Below, piece after piece: positions 16,826-26,084 of a stretch of 64,000 bases of DNA (within the stretch, counting starts at the first letter, position 1; each line of letters starts with the position of its first letter). The notes beneath the pieces were generated by a model. It was not told the origin of the DNA. It searched no databases and saw nothing but the letters and a program-made list of their open reading frames with translations. The position numbers and the translations under genes are program-made. The stretch comes from CALMBW01 sp963779645 (lineage in GTDB: Bacteria; Actinomycetota; CADDZG01; WHSQ01): contig CAVZYX010000005.1 of assembly GCA_963779645.1 (NCBI GenBank), forward strand, positions 1,674,001 to 1,738,000, in the 5' to 3' direction.

Positions 16826-18474
16826 TGCCGCAGCCTCCAACCAAAATCATCTTCCTCGGCGGTCTTGGGGAAGTGGGTCGCAACATGCTTGTGGTCGAGC
16901 AGGGCGACGCGCTGGTGGTTATCGATTGTGGACTTTCCTTTCCCAACGAGGAGATGCTGGGCGTTGATCTGGTCCTTCCCGACTTCACCTACGTTCTCGA
17001 GCGTGCGGACAAGTGCGTCGGTGTTGTGCTGACTCACGGCCACGAGGATCACGTTGGGGCCTTGACTTGGTTCCTGCGTGAGGTCGAAGTTCCCGTTTAC
17101 GGAACACCTCTCACTCTAGGGATCGCTCGCCGTCGTCTCGATGAGTTCGGGGTTAGAGCGGACATGAGGGAGATCAAAGCTCCGGGTGAGTTGAAGCTCG
17201 GCCCATTCGACCTGAGGTTCTTAGCCGTGTCTCACTCGATCCCGGATGCGATCTCGATCGCGTTGAAAACCAACAATGGGACGATCTACTACACGGGAGA
17301 CTTCAAGTTCGATCCCTCGCCTATCGACGGTAGGCGCACCGACGAGGCCGGGATCAGGGAACTTGCCGCGGAAGGTATCGATCTCCTTCTCTCGGATTCC
17401 ACGAACGCAGAACGTCCCGGACGCACACCGTCGGAGAGGATCGTGGGAGACACACTCCGGGACATCTTCCATCGCGCGACGGGTCGCATCGTGGTCGGCT
17501 GCTTCGCGTCGAACCTGCACAGGATCCAGCAGGTGTGCGAGATCGCAGAAGAACTGGATAGGAAGGTCGTTTTCGTCGGCCGCTCGATGGTCAACAATCT
17601 CGAGGTTGGACGTGAGCTGGGGCTCCTCAAAGTGAGAGACGACACCCTTGTTCCGCCCGATCAGCTTCAGAATCTTCCCGCCGGCCAAACCGTGGTCTGC
17701 TGCACAGGGTCTCAGGGGGAGCCACTTTCGGCACTTTCGTTGATCGCTGCAGGCGAGCACAAGACGGTTCACGTCCGGGCCGGCGACACCGTGATCCTTT
17801 CGGCGAGCCCGATACCCGGTAACGAGCCGTCAGTTCATAGGGTCATCAATGGTCTCTACAAAGCGGGAGCCGATGTTTACCACTCGGAAACTTCTGCCGT
17901 GCATGTTTCAGGCCACGGCGCGTCTGAGGAACTGGCCTACATGCTTACTCTCACCCGACCGAACCACTTCACTCCGGTGCACGGGGAGTACCGGCAGCTA
18001 GCGCTCCACAAAAGGATCGCTGAAGCCGAGGGCATCAACAACGTAACGATCGTGGAGGACGGCGACGTGCTTCAGCTGCTCGACCACAAGGTCACTCGCG
18101 GGGACCGGGTCCATGCCGGGATGGTTCTGGTGGACGGACTGGGTGTTGGCGACGTTGGGCCGGTGGTCTTGAGGGACCGTCGACTGCTGGCCCAGGACGG
18201 CGTGATCTTCTGTGTCATCACGATCGATGCCCGGTCGGGCGAGATCCTCGCCGGCCCCGACCTGATCACCCGCGGATTCGTCCATGAGGACGAGTCCCGC
18301 GACCTCCTCGATGAGGCAGCGGACGTGGTCCTCGAGGCCCTCGAGGACATGGAAGGCGATGTGGTCACCGATTGGAACGCCCTGAAGAAGGTGACCCGCA
18401 GGGCCCTCGGCTCCTTCGTCTGGGAGAACACCCGCCGCCGCCCGATGATCCTCCCCGTAGTTATCGAGATCTAG
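16825..18474 (+). CDS. rnj: Ribonuclease J
   Basis: A 549-residue metallo-beta-lactamase/beta-CASP ribonuclease with 5'-3' exo- and endonuclease activity. Motifs: IIFLGGLGEVGRNM at the start, VIDCGLSFP, the zinc motif THGHEDHVGAL, the later His in VSHSIPDAI, YTGDFKFD, SDSTNAERPG, beta-CASP segments (GCFASNLHRIQQ, then FVGRSMVNN, then TGSQGEPLSAL), HVSGHGASEEL and HFTPVHGEYRQL. ATG overlaps the dapA stop. Together with RNase Y at 35.7 kb it gives the organism both major RNA decay systems of the Firmicutes/Actinobacteria type. Confidence 0.96.
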   Translation: MPQPPTKIIFLGGLGEVGRNMLVVEQGDALVVIDCGLSFPNEEMLGVDLVLPDFTYVLERADKCVGVVLTHGHEDHVGALTWFLREVEVPVYGTPLTLGIARRRLDEFGVRADMREIKAPGELKLGPFDLRFLAVSHSIPDAISIALKTNNGTIYYTGDFKFDPSPIDGRRTDEAGIRELAAEGIDLLLSDSTNAERPGRTPSERIVGDTLRDIFHRATGRIVVGCFASNLHRIQQVCEIAEELDRKVVFVGRSMVNNLEVGRELGLLKVRDDTLVPPDQLQNLPAGQTVVCCTGSQGEPLSALSLIAAGEHKTVHVRAGDTVILSASPIPGNEPSVHRVINGLYKAGADVYHSETSAVHVSGHGASEELAYMLTLTRPNHFTPVHGEYRQLALHKRIAEAEGINNVTIVEDGDVLQLLDHKVTRGDRVHAGMVLVDGLGVGDVGPVVLRDRRLLAQDGVIFCVITIDARSGEILAGPDLITRGFVHEDESRDLLDEAADVVLEALEDMEGDVVTDWNALKKVTRRALGSFVWENTRRRPMILPVVIEI

Positions 18475-18530
18475 CTCGGCCACCACCTGGTCCACCTAGC
18501 CCTAGCCCTAGACGGGAAATCCTGTTAGAA

Positions 18531-18569
18531 CTGTCTATTATCGTTAAAGTTGTTAAACGTTATCGACAG
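18531..18569. promoter_or_regulatory. AT-rich imperfect inverted repeat in front of ftsK
   Basis: An AT-rich island in otherwise GC-rich DNA, with CTGTC at one end and GACAG at the other and GTTAAA occurring twice inside. 12 of 17 positions pair across the axis. It ends at the ftsK ribosome-binding site (AGGAGG). It may hold the ftsK promoter or an operator; I see no known box. Confidence 0.3.
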
Positions 18570-18577
18570 GAGGCTAG

Positions 18578-20965
18578 GTGGCAACGCGAACCCGGCGCCA
18601 TACCCCACCCCGATCAGGGGTCAGGGCTAGGCGGCCGGCTCCCTCTGGGCGGAAGAGACCGCCTCCGAGGGGCCGGAAACCGCCCGCTCGCAAGCCGGTC
18701 AAGCGCCGGAGGCGCCAGCGCGAGCCCATAGCCGTTGGGGCGGTCAGGTTCGTCTACGTCCACATCCGTTCGGCCCCCGTAGAGCTGTGGGGCTTGGTTG
18801 TCGCTCTGGCCGGTGTCGTAGCGGGGCTGGGCATCTACAAGGACGGGGGCGGGCCCTTCGGGGCCATGCTCGGGTACGTAGCCAGGCTGATGTTCGGTGG
18901 CGTAGCGGTGGTGTTCCCCATAGCTGTGGTGGTCGCCGGTCTCTTGATGATGGCCCCGGCCGTAAGGCCACAGGTGGTTCGCATGGTTGCCGGCGCAGGC
19001 GTGACCTGTCTGGCTCTAGCGGGGATGGTTCACCTTCTCCAAGGGAACCGCAGGGTTGTTGCCCCCATCGAGAAGCTCCAGGACATGGGCGGCATCTTCG
19101 GAGCCTTGGTCGCGAGACCGGTTTCCGGGCTGATCGGCGGGTTCTTCACTTGGGTTCTCCTGCTGGTTCTTCTCTTCGTCGGGGTGATGATCCTCACCCG
19201 CACGTCCGTGGGCACCGTCGGCGGATGGATGAAGCTCGGAGCGGCTAGCGCTGCTGCCTTCGGACGAGGCCTCGCCGCGCGGATCGACCTCGAATCCGAG
19301 AACGATGTCGACCTCATCGACACCGATTCAGAGGATGAGGAGGAAGTCGAAGAGGAAGAGGAATACGACGAGGAAGATCTCGATGAGATCGATCTCACCG
19401 ACGAGACGAGTGCGGCCGAAGCTCAGATCGTGAACCTCCCCACCAAGCCGAAGCAGCTGGCGATGCCGGTCGGGGACTCGAGCAAGTACAAGCTTCCCGC
19501 CCTCGATCTTCTGGCGTTGGGTGGTGAACGAGAAGTATCGGCTCGTTCCATCGAGGAAACGATCAACGTTCTGGAAGCGACCCTCGAGCAGTTCAATGTC
19601 GATGCTTCCGTTACCGGACATACAGCAGGTCCGACCGTGACCCGGTTCGAGATCGAGCTCGGCCCGGGCGTGAAGGTCAACCGCGTTCTGTCGCTGAGTA
19701 ACGAGATCAAGTACGCGCTTGCCTCCGGCGAGCTTCGCTTCCTGGCTCCGATCGAAGGTAAGTCGGCTATCGGAGTTGAAGTTCCCAACCGAACGCGTCA
19801 GCTCGTGACCCTCGGAGACGTGCTTAGATCCAAGCGCGCGCAGGCCGACAAGCACCCTCTGTCAGTAGCCCTCGGTCAGGACATCTCCGGAGAGACCGTC
19901 TTCGCGAACGTCACCGAGATGCCCCACGTCCTTATCGCCGGAGCCACGAACTCCGGTAAGTCATCGTGCATAAACGCGATCATCACTTCGATCCTCTGCA
20001 GGGCGCGGCCCGATCAGGTGCGCATGATCCTCATCGACCCAAAGCGTGTCGAGCTAACTCACTATGCGGGAGTGCCTCATCTTCTGACGCCCGTTGTAAC
20101 TGTCCCCAAGAAGGCCGCGAGCGCGCTCAACTGGGTCGTTCGTGAGATGGAGATGCGCTACGAATTGCTGGCCGCTTCAGGGCAACGGAACCTCGAGTTC
20201 TACAACGACGCGGCATCCCGCGGAGTTCTGACCAAAGTATCCGATGACGACCCAGAGCCGGGGCCTCTGCCTTACATCTTGGTTGTTGTGGACGAGTTGG
20301 CCGATCTCATGATGATTGCTCCTCGCGATGTAGAAGCAGCGATCTGCCGCATCGCGCAGATGGCTCGCGCGGTTGGCATCCATCTACTGATCGCGACCCA
20401 GCGTCCCTCGGTCGATGTCGTAACGGGTGTCATCAAAGCGAACATCCCATCGAGGATGGCTTTCAGTGTGGCGAGCCAGCAGGACTCGCGCGTGATCCTC
20501 GACCAAGGTGGGGCAGACAAACTGATCGGGCATGGCGACATGCTTTATCTCCATGCGAACTCTTCCAAGCCGCGCCGGATCCAAGGAGCTTGGGTTACCG
20601 AGCGAGAGATAGCAGCGGTGGTCGGGCACGCCCGTCGGCAAGGAACACCCGACTACATCGAAGGTGTTACCGCAGAAGATGGTCCCGGTTCCATGGGTGG
20701 TGGTTTCGGCGGGTCGGCCGGTGACGATGACGACCTTCTCGAAGAAGCTCTCCAACTCATCGTGCGATCGCAGTTGGGGTCAACCTCGATGCTTCAACGC
20801 AAGCTCAAAGTTGGTTTCGCTCGAGCCGGGCGATTGATGGATCTACTGGAGACGCGAGGGGTCGTCGGGCCTTCCCATGGCTCGAAACCTCGGGACGTTC
20901 TGATGACCGCTGACGAGCTTGACCAGCGCGATGCACGTTCTAACGATGCAGGTGACGACCTCTAG
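18578..20965 (+). CDS. ftsK: DNA translocase FtsK/SpoIIIE
   Basis: A 795-residue protein starting at GTG 18578 after AGGAGG. The N-terminus is very basic (Arg/Pro-rich), followed by four hydrophobic segments (for example AVVFPIAVVVAGLLMMAPAV and FTWVLLLVLLFVGVMIL). A strongly acidic linker follows (EEEVEEEEEYDEEDLDE). The motor domain has Walker A AGATNSGKSS (about 455-463), Walker B ILVVVDELADLMM, and IATQRPSVDVVTGVIKAN. The C-terminal gamma domain (LLEEALQLIVRSQLGSTSML) is the winged helix that reads polar DNA motifs. It pumps chromosome DNA at the division septum. Confidence 0.96.
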   Translation: MATRTRRHTPPRSGVRARRPAPSGRKRPPPRGRKPPARKPVKRRRRQREPIAVGAVRFVYVHIRSAPVELWGLVVALAGVVAGLGIYKDGGGPFGAMLGYVARLMFGGVAVVFPIAVVVAGLLMMAPAVRPQVVRMVAGAGVTCLALAGMVHLLQGNRRVVAPIEKLQDMGGIFGALVARPVSGLIGGFFTWVLLLVLLFVGVMILTRTSVGTVGGWMKLGAASAAAFGRGLAARIDLESENDVDLIDTDSEDEEEVEEEEEYDEEDLDEIDLTDETSAAEAQIVNLPTKPKQLAMPVGDSSKYKLPALDLLALGGEREVSARSIEETINVLEATLEQFNVDASVTGHTAGPTVTRFEIELGPGVKVNRVLSLSNEIKYALASGELRFLAPIEGKSAIGVEVPNRTRQLVTLGDVLRSKRAQADKHPLSVALGQDISGETVFANVTEMPHVLIAGATNSGKSSCINAIITSILCRARPDQVRMILIDPKRVELTHYAGVPHLLTPVVTVPKKAASALNWVVREMEMRYELLAASGQRNLEFYNDAASRGVLTKVSDDDPEPGPLPYILVVVDELADLMMIAPRDVEAAICRIAQMARAVGIHLLIATQRPSVDVVTGVIKANIPSRMAFSVASQQDSRVILDQGGADKLIGHGDMLYLHANSSKPRRIQGAWVTEREIAAVVGHARRQGTPDYIEGVTAEDGPGSMGGGFGGSAGDDDDLLEEALQLIVRSQLGSTSMLQRKLKVGFARAGRLMDLLETRGVVGPSHGSKPRDVLMTADELDQRDARSNDAGDDL

Positions 20966-20992
20966 CTGAACTGCTAGCACGGCCCCCCTTCC

Positions 20993-21006
20993 TATAATGG
21001 GTCGCG
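20993..21006 (+). promoter_or_regulatory. TATAAT -10 element of the rodZ-like gene, probable leaderless start
   Basis: TATAAT at 20993-20998 is followed 7 bases later by GTG 21006, the start I prefer for the downstream gene. Transcription would then begin at or next to the start codon. An ATG at 20997 is in frame but lies inside the -10 element. Confidence 0.6.
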
Positions 21007-21779
21007 TGGATCAACCCACGACGATGGGCGCCTATCTCCGTGATGCAAGGCGGAGGCGCCGCATCGGTATGGACAGAGCTGCCGAAGAAACTCGGATCAG
21101 ATCAGACTTCCTTATGCGGATGGAGTCGGACGAGTTTGATTTCCTCGCGCCTACCTACGTCCGTGGATTCCTCAAGACCTACGCACGTTATCTACGCGTA
21201 GATCCGACGCCGCTGCTTGAAGAGTTCGACTCACGTTTCGGCGCTCGACGCATGGAGAGCCAGCAGATCCTCGCCCTCGAGCTTCATGGCAAGAAGCACT
21301 CGTCACTTCCAAAGAAGCGGATGAACAGCTGGACGATGGCGGCCCTCATGGCCTTCTCGGTGATCGTGGTTCTGGCACTCATCGGTCTCACTCAGGATTC
21401 AGGAGACGAGGATGATCGTTCGCCGGTTGCCGCCCGCTCATCTTCTACACCGACGGCATCCTCCTCGCCGTCGACGCCCGCCGTGGTATCCACACCCACC
21501 GATGCAGCGATCGCTGCTGTCGATGGAGTCACTGTCGAAGTTGTCGCTGTGAACGGTGATTGCTGGGTCCTTGCAGCTGAAGATGGGAACACGGTCGATC
21601 CCGGCGGAACCACCCTCGCCCAGGGAGACACGTTCACATTCACGGGCACCGAGAAAGTGTTCCTAAGACTCGGAGCCCCCTCGGCGGTGGAACTTATCGT
21701 TAACGGCCAGAACATCGGCTCCCCGGGCGGCCAGGACCCGGTTAACCTGACCTTCCCCGACGATCTCAACGCCCTCTAA
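21006..21779 (+). CDS. RodZ-like membrane-anchored HTH protein (DUF4115)
   Basis: From GTG 21006 the protein is 257 residues. The N-terminal Cro/C1-type HTH (GAYLRDARRRRRIGMDRAAE, then YVRGFLKTYARYLRV) is the RodZ cytoplasmic domain. A single TM helix follows (MAALMAFSVIVVLALIGL), then a Ser/Thr/Pro-rich linker and a periplasmic-type DUF4115 beta domain (VEVVAVNGDCWVLA, then VFLRLGAPSAVELIVNGQ). RodZ links MreB to the cell-wall machinery in rods. In Actinobacteria lacking MreB the role is less clear. The place between ftsK and rimO is conserved. Confidence 0.85.
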   Translation: MDQPTTMGAYLRDARRRRRIGMDRAAEETRIRSDFLMRMESDEFDFLAPTYVRGFLKTYARYLRVDPTPLLEEFDSRFGARRMESQQILALELHGKKHSSLPKKRMNSWTMAALMAFSVIVVLALIGLTQDSGDEDDRSPVAARSSSTPTASSSPSTPAVVSTPTDAAIAAVDGVTVEVVAVNGDCWVLAAEDGNTVDPGGTTLAQGDTFTFTGTEKVFLRLGAPSAVELIVNGQNIGSPGGQDPVNLTFPDDLNAL

Positions 21780-21790
21780 AGGAGCCCCTG

Positions 21791-23146
21791 TTGCCGAAGG
21801 TTTCGATCGTGACATTGGGGTGTCCAAAGAACGCCATCGATTCCGAGGGTCTCGGTGGCATGCTCGCCCAGGCCGGACACGAGATGGTCGAGGACGTCAA
21901 CGGAGCGGACGTCGTTCTGGTGAATACCTGCGGTTTCATCGACCCGGCTCGCAAAGAGACGATCGAGGAAGTGCTGGATCTCGCCGAGCTGAAGGAGCAC
22001 GGTCAGCTCAAGGGCTTGATCATGACCGGGTGTCTCGTCGCACGGTCGGCCACCGATCTCGATGAGTCACTCGATGAGGTCGACGCGTTCGTAGATTTCG
22101 CCGCCTACCCTCGTATCGCAGAGATCGTCGATGGTGCGGCTACTGGCTCCCTTACAGAACGTATCTTCGGCGACCCCGGCCCGCGCTTCGACCCCGCCTA
22201 TTGGGATGCCACCATCGCTGCCGCTCCGAGGATCCGGTTCGGTCGTGCGCCGTGGGCTTATCTGAAGATCGCGGAGGGATGCGATCGCGGCTGCACCTTC
22301 TGCGCTATCCCGCTGATGAGAGGCAAGTTCCGTTCCCGCTCTCTCGCCGACATCGGTAGAGACGCACACCAACTCGTCGAGCAGGGCATCACCGAGCTGT
22401 CACTCGTCAGCCAAGACTCCGTGATGTGGGGGAGGGACACGGAGGAGGGAGATCTCTTGGGCTTACTCGACACACTCGAGTCTGTCGAGGGACTCGAACG
22501 CCTTCGTTTGATGTACCTGCATCCGCAAGGGGTTACGGATGCCTTGATCATGAGGATCGCAGGGTCCCCGAAGGTGGCGACCTACTTCGACCTTTCTCTC
22601 CAACACGTTTCTCCGCCGATCCTCCGATCCATGGGTAGATGGGGATCGCGGGAGCGTTTCGAGGCGATGCTCGCCCGTATCCGCGATCTCGATCCGGGGG
22701 CCGCCGTCAGGACGACATTCATCCTTGGATTTCCCGGCGAGACGGATGAGGACGCCGAGCAGGTCGCCTCTTTCGTGGCCGACAACGATCTCGATTGGGT
22801 CGGTGTCTTTACATACTCGCGCGAGGAGGGCACTCGCAGCCACGATCTGCCGGGGCAGGTCGCGGAACCGGTTGCTCGTGAGCGTGCAGATGCCGTCACC
22901 CGCGTAGCAGACGTCACGATGTCGCGCCGGGCTGAGTCACTTGTCGGCGCAACGCTTGACGTGCTCGTCGAACGTCTGGATCTTGCCTCGAACACCTGGG
23001 TTGGAAGATCACATCGCGAAGCGCCGGAGATCGACGGCGAGATCACGTTCACGGCTCAGGACGGACCTAGGGTCGGGGCCTACGTGCCGGTGAGGATCAC
23101 ATCTACCGAGGGCGCCGACCTTGTTGGCGAGCACGCGCGCTCCTGA
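21791..23146 (+). CDS. rimO: Ribosomal protein S12 methylthiotransferase RimO
   Basis: A 451-residue radical SAM enzyme that methylthiolates an Asp of S12. TTG 21791 follows AAAGGAG. The N-terminal UPF0004 domain has TLGCPKNAIDSE and NTCGFIDPA plus MTGCLV (three Cys for the auxiliary cluster). The radical SAM cluster motif is C164-C168-C171 in EGCDRGCTFCAIP, followed by SQDSVMWG and the C-terminal TRAM domain. The CPKN motif and TRAM region distinguish it from MiaB, which is encoded separately at 37.2 kb. Confidence 0.94.
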   Translation: MPKVSIVTLGCPKNAIDSEGLGGMLAQAGHEMVEDVNGADVVLVNTCGFIDPARKETIEEVLDLAELKEHGQLKGLIMTGCLVARSATDLDESLDEVDAFVDFAAYPRIAEIVDGAATGSLTERIFGDPGPRFDPAYWDATIAAAPRIRFGRAPWAYLKIAEGCDRGCTFCAIPLMRGKFRSRSLADIGRDAHQLVEQGITELSLVSQDSVMWGRDTEEGDLLGLLDTLESVEGLERLRLMYLHPQGVTDALIMRIAGSPKVATYFDLSLQHVSPPILRSMGRWGSRERFEAMLARIRDLDPGAAVRTTFILGFPGETDEDAEQVASFVADNDLDWVGVFTYSREEGTRSHDLPGQVAEPVARERADAVTRVADVTMSRRAESLVGATLDVLVERLDLASNTWVGRSHREAPEIDGEITFTAQDGPRVGAYVPVRITSTEGADLVGEHARS

Positions 23147-23147
23147 C

Positions 23148-24329
23148 ATGCCGTTCGACATCAAGCGCAAAGGTAGGTTGACCAGCGGAGATGTGTCCGG
23201 TGCGGTCGCCGACCTGGGTGTGCTCGTACCCTTGTCAGCAGCGCTGGTGGTTGTCAACGGCTTGGATCCCGCCCCGCTGCTTGTCGGGGCCGGAGCCCTA
23301 TCTATCTGCGCAGGGCTCTTCTTCAAGGTCCCGTTTCCCGTCCAACCCCTGAAGGCACTAACGGCGCTGGCTGTCGCGCAACAGCTGTCTCCAGAGGTCA
23401 TCCACGCGGCGGGCCTTGAGATAGGCGTCCTGTTAGTTGTCCTATCGCTCACACGCTTTGCCGATCGGTTGTCGGTGTTCTTCACGAAGTACGTGATCCG
23501 ATCTCTTCAGTTGGGCGTGGGGATCCTGTTGGTGATATCAGCCGTCAAGCTGGTAACCCAACCTCCCGACATCTTTCAGGCGTCTGCCGCACACTCTTGG
23601 GTCGTCCCACTCGCGCTGGCTGTTCTGGTTGCGGTCGCGATAGCAGGTCGGTATCAATGGAACTTGGTGGCCGTTTCGATCCTCGCCATAGGAGTGGTTG
23701 CCGGATGGATCCTTGCCGCTCCGGATCTGGGCCCTATCGCCCTTTCCCTTCCCAGTTTCGACCTGCCGCCCGTGTCTGTGTTTGGCACGGCCTTCGTAGT
23801 GCTCGTGATTCCGCAAGTTCCGCTCACTTATGGCAACGCAGTGGTGGGCGTTAGTGACCTCGCCCGCGAGGTCTTCGGGGAACGCGCCAAGAGGGTCACG
23901 CCGGGCGCCGTGGCGCTAAGTTGTGGCTTGGGCAATGTCGCTGCTGCCCTCATCGGTGGCATGCCGATGTGCCACGGTTCGAGCGGGCTCTCCGCTCACG
24001 TACGTCTGGGAGCGCGGTCCAACGCGATGAACGTGCTCTTGGGGTCCACGCTGGTCGTGGCGGGTGTCGTCTTCTCCCATCAGATCCTCGAACTTTTCGG
24101 GCTCCTCCCTGTCTGGGCTCTTGCCGGTTTTCTCGCTTATGCGGGTCTTCGACACGCTCTTCTCGTCCTGGACCTGCGTGGGGTCCGACTCGCACTCGCG
24201 GTGAGCGCCGGCATGCTCGGAGTACTCACCGGGAACCTCGCTTACACCACAGCTTTCGCGCTTGCTACCGAACATGGGGTGCGGCTGGCTAGGTGGCGTC
24301 GAGGTAAAAACGCTGAGGCGTCGACCTAA
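23148..24329 (+). CDS. Molybdate transporter, MOT1/SulP-related family
   Basis: A 393-residue integral membrane protein with about 10-12 hydrophobic segments. ATG 23148 lies one base after the rimO stop. Two family motifs are clear: VPFPVQPLKALTA in the first half, and GGMPMCHGSSGLSAHVRLGAR in the second (compare PMCHGSGGL of MOT1), plus VPLTYGNAVVG. MOT1 proteins move molybdate; some may move sulfate. A MOSC protein elsewhere in the window hints at Mo use, but no moa/moe genes are visible here. Transcription probably continues from rimO. Confidence 0.85.
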   Translation: MPFDIKRKGRLTSGDVSGAVADLGVLVPLSAALVVVNGLDPAPLLVGAGALSICAGLFFKVPFPVQPLKALTALAVAQQLSPEVIHAAGLEIGVLLVVLSLTRFADRLSVFFTKYVIRSLQLGVGILLVISAVKLVTQPPDIFQASAAHSWVVPLALAVLVAVAIAGRYQWNLVAVSILAIGVVAGWILAAPDLGPIALSLPSFDLPPVSVFGTAFVVLVIPQVPLTYGNAVVGVSDLAREVFGERAKRVTPGAVALSCGLGNVAAALIGGMPMCHGSSGLSAHVRLGARSNAMNVLLGSTLVVAGVVFSHQILELFGLLPVWALAGFLAYAGLRHALLVLDLRGVRLALAVSAGMLGVLTGNLAYTTAFALATEHGVRLARWRRGKNAEAST

Positions 24330-24338
24330 AGCCCGGCT

Positions 24339-24725
24339 TCATGCGCAGTTGCCGCAGCGACCGAAGATCTCGATGTCGTGCCGAACATCTACGAACTTAT
24401 GTTTGCGAGCCACCGTCGTCGCCCACCGTTCGACCTCTCGGTTGTCGATCTCGACCGAGAAACCGCAGGAGCGACAGACGAGATGGTGGTGATGTGTGTC
24501 GATAGCACATCGGCGATACAGGGCTTCTCCCTCTTCACCTCGGACGACGTCGACGTCCCCATCGTCCGTGAGGGCCTGAAGGGTTCGATAGACCGTTGCG
24601 AGTCCAAGCTTGATCCCGGCATTCCGGAGATCTTCGAAGAGCTCTTGCGCGGTTCGAAAACCTGCCGCCCGATCGAGAGCATCGCTGATAGCTGCTCGTT
24701 GGCGAGTGTTCTTTACTCCAGCCAC
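24339..24725 (-). CDS. Fur-family metalloregulator, probably Zur-like
   Basis: A 128-residue Fur-family repressor: N-terminal winged helix (TRQRAAISDALDRAAGFRTA, then GLATVYRTLQALTDDG), the metal/dimer region with a His cluster (IDTHHHHLVCRSCG) and a second Cys pair (GRCGNC) forming the structural zinc site. It overlaps the end of the ZIP gene by 13 bases and is co-transcribed with it, which favours zinc (Zur) over iron as the signal; this is inference. A Fur/Zur-like box precedes the operon. Confidence 0.88.
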   Translation of the reverse strand: MAGVKNTRQRAAISDALDRAAGFRTAQELFEDLRNAGIKLGLATVYRTLQALTDDGDVDVVRGEEGEALYRRCAIDTHHHHLVCRSCGFSVEIDNREVERWATTVARKHKFVDVRHDIEIFGRCGNCA

Positions 24726-25462
24726 AGCAGCATCCCCATGACGGCGACCCCTGCGATCAGCGCGAACGCCTGGAGGATCGACTTACCGGGTTCCGGTTCC
24801 TTGTGTAGCTCCGGGATCAGGTCGGTTGCCGCGATGTAGATGAATGCTCCGGCCGAGAAGGGAAGGAGCGGTCGCTCGAGGTCGACGCCCGACGCGATCG
24901 TGAGAGCGACGATCGTTCCGGCAACGGCGACGAAGCCGGACGCCATGTTCAGAAGAAGGGCCTTCTTCGGTGCCAGTCCACTGTGCAGAAGGATGCTGAA
25001 GTCACCGAGTTCCTGAGGGATCTCATGGAGGGCAACCGCTATCGCAGTTGCAACACCCAGTTCCGGGCTTGCGACGAAGGCCCCGGCGATGATCGCTCCA
25101 TCGAGGAAGTTGTGAAGGCCGTCACCGACCAGGTTCGATACGGCAACCGGGTGGATCACGTCTTCGGTCGGAACGTGCGCGTGATGCCAGTGCAACACCT
25201 TCTCGAGAAGGAAGAAGGCGACCACGCCGCCGAGCAACGTGTAGGAAGCGAAGGGATCGAAGCCGGTAGGGGACTCCGCGATCTCCGGGATGATGTGCAG
25301 GAAGGCGTCGCCGAGCAAGGCTCCCGCCGCGAACGAGATCATCACCAAGAGCGCCTTCTGGAGCACATCCCGCTTGAGGAAGAGACCCAGCGCCCCGGCA
25401 CCCGAGATCAGGCTGACGCAGACGACCGCCACGATCGAAGAGATCCAGACGGAGGCTTCCAT
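24713..25462 (-). CDS. ZIP-family divalent metal transporter
   Basis: A 249-residue membrane protein with eight hydrophobic segments. TM4 holds HNFLDG (about 116-121) and TM5 holds HEIPQELGDF, the binuclear metal site of ZIP proteins. The cytoplasmic loop has a His-rich LHWHHAHVP. It probably imports zinc, possibly iron or manganese. First gene of an operon with the Fur-family regulator, with a regulator box 20 bases before its ATG. Confidence 0.92.
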   Translation of the reverse strand: MEASVWISSIVAVVCVSLISGAGALGLFLKRDVLQKALLVMISFAAGALLGDAFLHIIPEIAESPTGFDPFASYTLLGGVVAFFLLEKVLHWHHAHVPTEDVIHPVAVSNLVGDGLHNFLDGAIIAGAFVASPELGVATAIAVALHEIPQELGDFSILLHSGLAPKKALLLNMASGFVAVAGTIVALTIASGVDLERPLLPFSAGAFIYIAATDLIPELHKEPEPGKSILQAFALIAGVAVMGMLLWLE

Positions 25463-25481
25463 GCTTGGAGCCTAGGCTAAA

Positions 25482-25496
25482 TGAGAATGATTGTCA
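25482..25496. promoter_or_regulatory. Fur/Zur-type operator box
   Basis: TGAGAATGATTGTCA, a 7-1-7 imperfect palindrome (6 of 7 positions pair), close to the general TGATAATGATTATCA pattern of Fur/Zur boxes. It lies between the divergent ZIP-fur operon and pgsA. It most probably controls ZIP-fur by feedback. Confidence 0.75.
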
Positions 25497-25550
25497 AAAT
25501 CGTAATCGTGAGTCGCCAGACGGGGGCCCGGGCTTGGGTACTCTCCGGGC

Positions 25551-26084
25551 GTGAACCTTCCCAACGCGATCACCGTCGGCAGGATCTGTTTGGTCCCTTT
25601 TTTCGTGGTGCTCGCCTACTCGGATTCCGATACGGCAGCGATCGCTGCCTTCGCCGTGTTCTTCATCGCCTCCGCGTCCGATTCCCTTGACGGCTACCTC
25701 GCACGCCGCAACCAGACGATCTCCCGAGCAGGTGAGTTCCTCGATCCACTCGCCGATAAGTTGTTGATCGGTGCTGCACTCGTGGTCCTCGTCGACACGA
25801 GAACCTTCCCGCTGTGGGCCGCCGTTGTTATCGGAGTGCGGGAGGTAGCTGTTCAGATCCTTCGAACCCGCGTTGTGAGTTCGGGCGGAACGCTTCCCGC
25901 ATCGACGCTGGGCAAAGCGAAGACGACCGTGCAGATCCTGATGGTCTGCTGGTGGCTCCTTCCGTGGTCCGATCGGAACATCGGACACTGGTTGCTGCTG
26001 GGCCTTGCCCTGGTAACGACCCTCTGGTCCGGAGGGCAGTACTTCCTGCGCCGTGAGGCTCGGATCGAAGGAGTGGTTTCCTGA
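25551..26084 (+). CDS. pgsA: CDP-alcohol phosphatidyltransferase, PgsA-like
   Basis: A 177-residue membrane enzyme. The CDP-alcohol motif is intact: DSLDGYLARR, then G, D and D spaced as in ISRAGEFLDPLADK. Four to five hydrophobic segments surround it. PgsA makes phosphatidylglycerol phosphate from CDP-diacylglycerol and glycerol-3-phosphate; related enzymes use inositol, but N-terminal NLPNAITVGRICLVP is typical of PgsA. The pgsA-cinA-recA order is classic for Actinobacteria and Firmicutes, although about 5 kb of other genes separate cinA from recA here. Confidence 0.9.
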   Translation: MNLPNAITVGRICLVPFFVVLAYSDSDTAAIAAFAVFFIASASDSLDGYLARRNQTISRAGEFLDPLADKLLIGAALVVLVDTRTFPLWAAVVIGVREVAVQILRTRVVSSGGTLPASTLGKAKTTVQILMVCWWLLPWSDRNIGHWLLLGLALVTTLWSGGQYFLRREARIEGVVS

